The translations under genes and the position numbers were made by a program. This document shows positions 57,913 through 64,000 of a stretch of DNA of 64,000 bases, piece after piece. Below the pieces are notes generated by a model. That model did no database searches. It was not told the origin of the DNA and was given only the letters and a program-made list of their open reading frames with translations. This stretch comes from CALBPI01 sp038531945. Its GTDB lineage: Bacteria; Pseudomonadota; Gammaproteobacteria; Steroidobacterales; Woeseiaceae. The stretch lies in NCBI GenBank assembly GCA_038531945.1, contig JBCBBH010000004.1, forward strand, positions 124,001 to 188,000, given 5' to 3'. Within the stretch, counting starts at the first letter, position 1, and every line of letters begins with the position of its first letter.

Positions 57913-60900
57913 GACATACGGAACTCTCGCTCAGACGACCCGTCACGGTTTCGATGATCTTCGCTGCGTTGTTCGCGGTAGGGTTAATCTCGTCGCGCTT
58001 GCTGCCGCTTGAGGAGTTCCCCGATATCGATTGGCCAGGCTTTTTTGTGAATATCCCTTACGAGGGCTCAACTCCGAAGGAGACTGAGCGGCAGATTACA
58101 AGACCTGCTGAAGAGGCTCTTGCCACACTCCCGGGCGTCAAAGACATGTATTCCTGGTCGAATGAGAACTCGGCAGAGATTTGGATGGAGTATGGGTTCA
58201 ATTCCAATGCGCGCACGGCAGCGGTGGAAGCCAGAGTCAAGCTGGACGCAATTCGCGACCAGCTCCCTGCCGATCTGGAGAGAATTCAAGTATTCAGTGG
58301 GTCAATGAGCGATCGACCCATCATGCAACTGCGTGTATCCAGTGACCGTGATCTGTCCAATGCCTATAACTTGCTGAACACCCAAGTGCGGCGCCGACTC
58401 GAACGCCTTGAGGGCGTCTCCAAGGTGACCATTCAAGGCGTAGAACCACCCGAGGTTCGCCTCCGACTCGATGCGGGACGCGTCCGCGCTCACAACGTCA
58501 ATCTCGCCGAACTAGCGGATCTGCTGCGGCGCAGTAATTTTGCGGTTAGCGGCGGGCAAATCACCTCAAGTAATGAGCGTTGGACACTCCGCCCCAACGG
58601 CGAGTTCAAAAGTCTCGAAGATATCCGCGACCTGGTTATCGACGACGGAAACCTCCGTCTGCGTGACGTGGCTGAGGTATCGATCACATCGCAAGAGCGC
58701 GACTACGGACGACACCTTGATGGCAACTACGCAATCGGTATCGAAGTCAGCCGCGCCAGCGGCTACAACATGGTCGAAGTGTCGGATCGCGTCAAAGAAG
58801 AGGTGCGCTTGATCGGCGAAACGCCCGCGATGCGCGGCATCGAAATCTTCGACCTCGAAAACCAAGCGGAATCAGTGCGTCAGAGTCTTGCTGATCTCAT
58901 CAAATCGGGCGCAATCGGCGCATTGCTTGCGATAGTGGTGCTTTACTTCTTCTTGCGCCATATGGCGACGACACTGATCGTCACTTTGTCGGTGCCTTTG
59001 TCGCTGGTCATTACTCTGGGTGCCATGTACTTCGCGGGGCTATCACTCAACGTATTGACCCTGATGGGACTGATGCTCGCCATCGGTATGCTGGTCGACA
59101 ATTCGGTTGTGATTACCGAAAGTATTTTTCGCTACAGGCAAGAAAACGGATCTGACCCGACAGCGGCAACACTGTTAGGAGTGAGGGAAGTTGGACTTGC
59201 CGTTATTGCGAGCACGACGACTTCCGTGTGCGTATTTTTGCCGATAGTTTTCAGCGGGGAGTCTGAACTCGCCGTCTTTATCCGGCATGTTGCGATCACG
59301 ATCTCTGTTGCGATCATATGTTCCCTGCTGGTAGCGCAAACCTTGATCCCGCTGTTGGCAAGCAAACTCAAGACGATCCCTAAAGAGCATACCGGCCGCC
59401 TGATCCCGGCCGTTGCGAAGCACTACAAGAAACTCCTGCACTGGATCACGTATGCGACCGGACCGAAACGTCTGGTTGCGCCGCTGGTCGCTTTGTTGCT
59501 GCTCGCATCGCCGTACATTCCCATCAAGAGCGAGTCGTTCAAAGTGGACCCATGGCCCGAGGAGCCATCCCGGCGCCTATTTCTACCCTTTCATTTGAAT
59601 GACATCTACTCACTTGAGCAGGTCGAGGCAAATGTGGACCGGATTGAGCAGTTCCTGTTTGAAAACGAAGAGCGCTTCGAAATTCGCTCAGTATATTCCT
59701 ACTGGAACCAGGGCGAGGCGCAAACCACGATTTTGTTAACCCAGGGTGCCGACGCGAAAACGGACTCGCGGGAGATCATGAAAATGATCCTCGATGAAAA
59801 GCCGGACATTGCCATTGGAGAACCGGCGTTTGAGCGACCGGAGAGTGGTTTCGGTGAAGGCTTCAGCATCACGATCACGGGCGAATCAACCGAGCGCCTG
59901 CGTGAATTGACCTACGACGCGTGGGATCTGCTCGAAAACGTCGAAGGTCTCAGCGACTTCAGCTCGGATTTGACCGCCGGACCGCGCGAGGTTCGCATCC
60001 GCCTCGACCGCGAGAAGGCTGCTGCGGTCGGCGTCAACGCTCAAGCCGTAGGCAACGCTGTCGGTATCGCGCTGCGAGGCGAGCGGCTACGAGAGTTTCG
60101 TAGCCAAGACGGTGAGGTCCTGATGCGGCTTGCATTCCGGGACGACGATCGTCAGTCGATTCAATCCCTCAGCAATATGATGGTTCCGGCCACCGACTCG
60201 TTGGGAAACCCAACCTCAGTGCCGCTCTACCAAGTGGCGACGCTTGAGCAGACACGAGGCGCACGCACCATTCGACGAACCAACCGAAAAACCTCCGCTA
60301 GTCTCTCAGCTGCCATCGCGCAGGGTACCAGCATGGACGAACTCAAACCCGAGGTGCAAAAGGTCATGGACCAGTTGCAGTTACCCGCAGGTTACCAGTG
60401 GAATTTCGGGCGTGGATTCGAACGCAACGACGAAACCAAGGACTTGATGCTCGAGAACATACTCCTCGGCGTCATATTGATCGTAATCGTCATGGCGGCC
60501 ATGTTCGAGTCGATGCTCTACCCTCTATCGATCATCATGTCGCTGATCTACTCTCTTGTCGGCGTCATCTGGTTCCTGGCCCTGACCAATACACCGTTGA
60601 CGTTTATGGGGATGGTTGGACTGATGATTCTGATCGGCGTTGTCGTCAACAACGGCATCGTACTGGTTGATCACATAAACAATCTGCGTAGCGAAGGTCT
60701 CACAAGAAGCGAGGCTGTAGTCGAGGGAGCGGCCGATCGGTTTCGACCCATTTTGATGACGGCAGCAACGACTATCCTCGGCCTTGTCCCACTCGCAATC
60801 GGCGATACTCAGGTGGGTGCAGGCGGCCCGGCATACTATCCAATGGCGAGGACTATCATCGGTGGCCTCGCCTTCTCGACGATTGTTTCTTTGATTGTCG

Positions 60901-61013
60901 TACCGATGACCTACGTCGGGCTGGACAAGTTCAAGAATTGGAGCCACCGAGTCTGGCGCCATGCCACACGACGAAAAACCAGCGGGCACAGACGACCTGC
61001 ATTGTCGCAATAG
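57909..61013 (+). CDS. RND efflux pump inner membrane subunit 2
   Basis: This is a 1034-aa RND transporter distinct from its upstream neighbour. The start resembles pumps of the MdtBC/SwrC-like set (ELSLRRPVTVSMIFAALFAV, LPLEEFPDIDWPGFFVNIPY). TM4 has LMLAIGMLVDNSVVITESIF, with the key Asp, and TM10 has LMILIGVVVNNGIVLVDHIN. Overlapping the first pump gene by ATGA, it may form heteromeric trimers with it, as in MdtBC. It ends with a basic tail. It is convergent with the coiled-coil gene, with 9 bp between the stops and no terminator. Confidence 0.92.
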   Translation: MRHTELSLRRPVTVSMIFAALFAVGLISSRLLPLEEFPDIDWPGFFVNIPYEGSTPKETERQITRPAEEALATLPGVKDMYSWSNENSAEIWMEYGFNSNARTAAVEARVKLDAIRDQLPADLERIQVFSGSMSDRPIMQLRVSSDRDLSNAYNLLNTQVRRRLERLEGVSKVTIQGVEPPEVRLRLDAGRVRAHNVNLAELADLLRRSNFAVSGGQITSSNERWTLRPNGEFKSLEDIRDLVIDDGNLRLRDVAEVSITSQERDYGRHLDGNYAIGIEVSRASGYNMVEVSDRVKEEVRLIGETPAMRGIEIFDLENQAESVRQSLADLIKSGAIGALLAIVVLYFFLRHMATTLIVTLSVPLSLVITLGAMYFAGLSLNVLTLMGLMLAIGMLVDNSVVITESIFRYRQENGSDPTAATLLGVREVGLAVIASTTTSVCVFLPIVFSGESELAVFIRHVAITISVAIICSLLVAQTLIPLLASKLKTIPKEHTGRLIPAVAKHYKKLLHWITYATGPKRLVAPLVALLLLASPYIPIKSESFKVDPWPEEPSRRLFLPFHLNDIYSLEQVEANVDRIEQFLFENEERFEIRSVYSYWNQGEAQTTILLTQGADAKTDSREIMKMILDEKPDIAIGEPAFERPESGFGEGFSITITGESTERLRELTYDAWDLLENVEGLSDFSSDLTAGPREVRIRLDREKAAAVGVNAQAVGNAVGIALRGERLREFRSQDGEVLMRLAFRDDDRQSIQSLSNMMVPATDSLGNPTSVPLYQVATLEQTRGARTIRRTNRKTSASLSAAIAQGTSMDELKPEVQKVMDQLQLPAGYQWNFGRGFERNDETKDLMLENILLGVILIVIVMAAMFESMLYPLSIIMSLIYSLVGVIWFLALTNTPLTFMGMVGLMILIGVVVNNGIVLVDHINNLRSEGLTRSEAVVEGAADRFRPILMTAATTILGLVPLAIGDTQVGAGGPAYYPMARTIIGGLAFSTIVSLIVVPMTYVGLDKFKNWSHRVWRHATRRKTSGHRRPALSQ

Positions 61014-61022
61014 GGGATCGTC

Positions 61023-62075
61023 TCAGGCGTTGGTGAGCAGCGCCTGCGACACCGACCACTGGTCATCGCGGAGGATGGTTGCGATCGGCGTGAATTTTGA
61101 TTGACGTTGCTCGTCAACCAAATTCAGCGGATCGACATCGAAAGGTTCTGGAATTACCGACTCGGCATCCGCGTATTCGGCTCGCTGAGACAGCCATTTG
61201 ACCTGGGTGCGAATCAATCCCGCGAACTGCTCGGTCGCTGTGTAGTTGCGGAATTTTTCAAACGACTGGTCTACCGCCACCATGAGGCGCCGACAATTCA
61301 GATCGGCTCCGTAATCGATTGCGCCGACCTCTCGATGGAATGCCTGACGAGACTTCTCAGCAAGCTCGCCAGCGGACTCGAAAAACCGTGTCATAAATTG
61401 AGCCAACGCCAGCAAATGCAGATTGATCACCCGCTGGTCCCGCACCGGTAGCACACGGTCTTTCGGTGGCCGTTCCACTCTGACCGCTCGTGCTTGCGCC
61501 AATGTGTCGTCATGATTTGCGACATGAACACGAAGGTCTTCGGTAACGCTTTGCTGCTCCGCCTTCAGGCGACGCCGCAACCACCAGTGCCAGGGGTATT
61601 TCGCACGAAATCGCTGTGCTTCAAGATCGCGAAGTAACTGCCTGAGCGCCATGATTGACGCTTTCTCGGTTACCAGCTTGTTTTCAATGGCCGCCAATCG
61701 TTCCGAGTGTGCCTCGCGCCACTGTTCGATCATCTCGACAGTACGTTTTCCGGTGATGCGAGTGGCCATTTGCTGGCAGGAATTTTTGAGGTGCTGGTTG
61801 CAGCGTCGCCACAGCCCTCTCAGATGGTAGAACAACATCGTGGGCAGCGCTGTCTGCTCGTCCGTCAACAGCGCTTCCAGGTACGCCAGTCGTTGCTGCA
61901 GCGCCTCGCTGCGCTGCTCGGCGCCCTTCAACGACGCGTTCAGATCCCGCTCTTTCTGTCGAAGTTCGCTGTAGGCCTTCTTCAGTGCCACCCGATTGGA
62001 GAACAGCCGAAGCAGACGCTCCTGCTCATCGATCGCCGAGGTTGTCGGGCCGATTTTATCTGTTGCAGCAACCAT
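61023..62075 (-). CDS. Coiled-coil protein of unknown function
   Basis: This is a 350-aa protein rich in Leu, Arg, Glu and Gln with long helical, coiled-coil-like stretches (about residues 18-75 and 110-165, for example KAYSELRQKERDLNASLKGA). A basic hydrophobic patch (AKYPWHWWLRRRLKAEQQ) could touch membrane or nucleic acid. I do not recognise the family. The C-terminal third is globular-looking (FAGLIRTQVKWLSQRAEYAD). It stands alone on the minus strand between the RND operon and the DUF1249 gene. Confidence 0.65.
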   Translation of the reverse strand: MVAATDKIGPTTSAIDEQERLLRLFSNRVALKKAYSELRQKERDLNASLKGAEQRSEALQQRLAYLEALLTDEQTALPTMLFYHLRGLWRRCNQHLKNSCQQMATRITGKRTVEMIEQWREAHSERLAAIENKLVTEKASIMALRQLLRDLEAQRFRAKYPWHWWLRRRLKAEQQSVTEDLRVHVANHDDTLAQARAVRVERPPKDRVLPVRDQRVINLHLLALAQFMTRFFESAGELAEKSRQAFHREVGAIDYGADLNCRRLMVAVDQSFEKFRNYTATEQFAGLIRTQVKWLSQRAEYADAESVIPEPFDVDPLNLVDEQRQSKFTPIATILRDDQWSVSQALLTNA

Positions 62076-62187
62076 GCTGAATAGTGAATCCGCTTCTGTG
62101 CAAAAACCGTCACAATCGAAAGATTACACATAACGTGGTAGCAGCAGCCTTGATCTGCCGCACAGTTTCGGCATTTGGCCTGGCGGC

Positions 62188-62655
62188 CTAGGAGAATCGG
62201 TGGCCTACGTCGAGCAGATATTCCAGCCACTTGTTTAGCAGCATGTTCCGCTGCCAACGTGAATCCAGCGTCTCGCGGTGTGACGCCGCAATGTCGCGGA
62301 GAATGTGGTGGCGATGCTGAGCGCTCATACTCATCACCTCGGCCAGGCGCCCATCGAAATATATCCTCAAGCGCAAATCCGGGTCCGCGATACTCGCCAC
62401 TTCGCCGGATGCATTATCTTCTTCGAAGAGATAGGTCAGCCGGATCGTGAGTGTATAGCGAGTGCGTTCTTCGACGTTGACATGCAAGGGCAAGTCGCCG
62501 TCACCGGCCTCCGAGACACGCGTTCCGCTCAGCTCATCCAGTTTCGGGAACAGATGCCAGAGTCGCAGAAAATTGCTTTCATAGACACTCATTAAACCCG
62601 CAAAGCTGCGCGGCTTAACCTTGGTCTGTGGAACGATGAGACTATCGGAACTCAT
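62188..62655 (-). CDS. DUF1249 family protein (YqiB-like)
   Basis: This 155-aa protein is related to E. coli YqiB: FAGLMSVYESNFLRLWHLFP, EERTRYTLTIRLTYLFEE, IADPDLRLRIYFDGRLAEVM and NKWLEYLLDVGHRF mark the family. YqiB is encoded next to cpdA and nudF in E. coli; here it sits alone beside ppsR. The function is unknown, and it is a likely cytosolic beta-rich protein. Confidence 0.88.
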   Translation of the reverse strand: MSSDSLIVPQTKVKPRSFAGLMSVYESNFLRLWHLFPKLDELSGTRVSEAGDGDLPLHVNVEERTRYTLTIRLTYLFEEDNASGEVASIADPDLRLRIYFDGRLAEVMSMSAQHRHHILRDIAASHRETLDSRWQRNMLLNKWLEYLLDVGHRFS

Positions 62656-62746
62656 GTTTGCAGCTTATCACAGCTCTGATTCGAGCTTGCGCGCCGATTT
62701 CACAAACGAATCACTTGGTTTAGAAGGACTTGACACAGCACACTCG

Positions 62747-63571
62747 TTAGGGCCTCACCCTTCGCTCAACCCCTGTTGCTTCCAGGATGCGACTGGCGAT
62801 TTCCTCGATCGAAAATTCGGTTGTATCCACGTGGGGAATCCGATACTTCGAGAACAAGGCTGCGGCTGCGCGCAATTCGAAGTTCACCTGTTGCGCACTG
62901 GCATACCGACCGGCCGCGCGTCGTTCGCGCCGAATTTGCTGTAGTCGTCGAGCATTGATGGTCAATCCAAACAACTTTCCGCGATGCTCCAGAAGCCGAG
63001 CGGGTAACACACCACTCTCAAATTCATCGTCGGTGATGGGATAATTCGCAGCGTAAACACCATACTGCAACGCCAAATAAAGGCATGTCGGGGTCTTACC
63101 CGAGCGCGAGACTCCGACCAGGATGACATCCGCCTGCTCGTAGTTGCGCGTTACGCCACCATCGTCGTTCGCCAACGCGTAATTCGTCGCCTCAATCCGC
63201 TTCATGTAGGTGTCGGTATCCGACATACCATGCGCCCTGCCGGCGGCATGCGACGCGGGTGCGTCGAGTTCCTGCTCGAGTGTGCCAACGAACGCATCGA
63301 AGATATCGAGATACAGACCGTTCGACTCGCGGATGATCTCCCGTAAGTCGTCATGCACCAGCGAGCTGAACACAATCGGCCGATACGCATCGCGTTCCGC
63401 GGCCTCATCGATCCGTCGCTTCAACTCGTCGGCGCGGGTGGGCGAGTCCACGAACGGCACGGTCACCTGCCGGAAATCTTCCCCTTTGAACTGTGTCATC
63501 AGACTGTGGCCCAGCGTTTCCGCGGTGACGCCGGTTTGGTCCGATATGAAAAATATGGTTCGACTAGCCAT
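62747..63571 (-). CDS. ppsR: Phosphoenolpyruvate synthase regulatory protein PpsR
   Basis: This 274-aa bifunctional kinase/phosphorylase (DUF299) switches PEP synthase off by ADP-dependent threonine phosphorylation and on by Pi-dependent dephosphorylation. It opens with ASRTIFFISDQTGVTAETLG. The P-loop VILVGVSRSGKTPTCLYLAL is diagnostic. ANYPITDDEF and GLTINARRLQQIRRERR follow, with the C-terminal VDTTEFSIEEIASRIL. It diverges from ppsA, its target, which is the usual arrangement. Confidence 0.97.
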   Translation of the reverse strand: MASRTIFFISDQTGVTAETLGHSLMTQFKGEDFRQVTVPFVDSPTRADELKRRIDEAAERDAYRPIVFSSLVHDDLREIIRESNGLYLDIFDAFVGTLEQELDAPASHAAGRAHGMSDTDTYMKRIEATNYALANDDGGVTRNYEQADVILVGVSRSGKTPTCLYLALQYGVYAANYPITDDEFESGVLPARLLEHRGKLFGLTINARRLQQIRRERRAAGRYASAQQVNFELRAAAALFSKYRIPHVDTTEFSIEEIASRILEATGVERRVRP

Positions 63572-63661
63572 AACTGCTCCGCTGATCGATGCTTACCATA
63601 ACCCAGTTGAGGTCATTCCGGCTCAGAGATACGACCGGGAGCGTTGCGCATCCGTTCCGGC

Positions 63662-63667
63662 TATAAT
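63662..63667 (+). promoter_or_regulatory. -10 box of ppsA
   Basis: A perfect TATAAT stands 36 bp before the ppsA GTG. No convincing -35 box lies 16-18 bp upstream; a TTGCGC is only 12 bp away. An activator-dependent or extended promoter is possible. Confidence 0.5.
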
Positions 63668-63703
63668 GGCGGGCTTAAAACTCCACGGTAGCGAGGGACC
63701 AGC

Positions 63704-64000
63704 GTGAATCGTTTTGTCATCCCCTTTTCCGAGCTCGGCATGCATGATGTTGAGCGCGTCGGCGGTAAGAATGCCTCACTCGGCGAGATGATCAGCAACC
63801 TGCATGGCCTCGGCGTCACGGTTCCAGGCGGTTTTGCGACAACCGCGGAAGCCTACCGGGTGTTTTTGGCCGACAATGGCCTCGACAGCAAGATCGCCGA
63901 GCGACTCGATGGTCTGGACGTCGATGACATTGGCGCGCTGACTGCAGCCGGTGACGATATCCGTGGGTGGATCCGCAGCGCTCCCCTACCGCAGCAGCTT
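63704..64000 (+). CDS. ppsA: Phosphoenolpyruvate synthase, N-terminal part
   Basis: The first 99 codons are inside the window. PpsA converts pyruvate, ATP and water to PEP, AMP and phosphate in gluconeogenesis. The N-terminus FSELGMHDVERVGGKNASLG, then EMISNLHGLGVTVPGGFATT, is the ATP-binding start of the PEP-synthase/PPDK family. GTG 63704 follows GCGAGGGACCA, a reasonable ribosome-binding site. It diverges from ppsR, its regulator. The rest lies beyond the window. Confidence 0.97.
   Translation, partial: MNRFVIPFSELGMHDVERVGGKNASLGEMISNLHGLGVTVPGGFATTAEAYRVFLADNGLDSKIAERLDGLDVDDIGALTAAGDDIRGWIRSAPLPQQL

Noticed and set aside
1..64000. tRNA, rRNA, CRISPR arrays, insertion sequences
   Set aside because: No tRNA-like cloverleaf other than tmRNA, no regularly spaced direct repeats and no transposase-like protein were seen.

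Overview
This window is a stretch of a gammaproteobacterial chromosome. The evidence is conserved gene neighbourhoods: rlmE-ftsH divergent from yhbY, grpE-dnaK-dnaJ-dapB-carAB-greA, recN-fur-bamE-rnfH-ratA-smpB, and ppsR divergent from ppsA. It looks like a free-living, probably marine, peptide- and nucleoside-using relative of the Pseudomonas/Chromatiales/Woeseiales side of the class. That placement is inferred from gene order and the many secreted peptidases and amidohydrolases, and is not proven. Coding density is high: no stretch over about 300 bp lacks a gene. The longest gaps are about 260 bp (40278-40536) and 220 bp (24137-24356). No rRNA, tRNA, CRISPR array, transposase or integrase was seen.

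Region 1 (1-17717) is core housekeeping. Running leftwards are hrcA-grpE-dnaK-dnaJ-dapB-carA-carB-greA and then, past the oppositely oriented yhbY, rlmE and the first codons of ftsH. Two good sigma-32 promoters lie at the hrcA/grpE and grpE/dnaK junctions. A 22-bp palindrome separates dnaK from dnaJ. The dapB-carA junction carries a leader with two mutually exclusive 9-bp helices, which looks like an undescribed attenuator. To the right are nadK-recN, fur (encoding a protein without any cysteine), bamE, and a coupled group of a sodium symporter gene, ratA and rnfH.

Region 2 (17852-24356) contains smpB, a lipoprotein RidA homologue, a Tat-exported GMC dehydrogenase pair and the tmRNA gene (21240-21600). 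Immediately after the tmRNA, a classic integration site, lies an A+T-richer two-gene cassette. It holds an unknown 167-aa protein and a PutAbiC-like membrane protein joined by a TGATG overlap, and it ends on the yaiI stop codon. This is the best candidate for an undescribed defence-type system. Next is an hsp20 gene with a ROSE-like RNA thermometer.

Region 3 (24357-34577) holds an amidohydrolase and then a nucleoside salvage cluster. The cluster has thymidine kinase, a concentrative nucleoside transporter, two divergent paralogous phosphoribosyltransferases, an adenosine-kinase-like PfkB kinase, DeoD, a cupin, a lipoprotein amidohydrolase and DeoB.

Region 4 (34668-50782) is more accessory. 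It has a three-gene signalling operon (PAS histidine kinase, HDOD response regulator, degenerate HD-GYP response regulator), two coupled lipoproteins, LysM/dodecin/NlpC-P60 genes, a gluzincin-like metallopeptidase coupled to a Ycf46-like AAA ATPase, small membrane proteins, an M28 peptidase lipoprotein, Dps and a YkvA protein.

Region 5 (50890-64000) has the tail-specific protease Prc, an RND efflux operon with one adaptor and two different pumps behind an operator-like inverted repeat, a coiled-coil unknown, a DUF1249 protein, PpsR and the start of ppsA.
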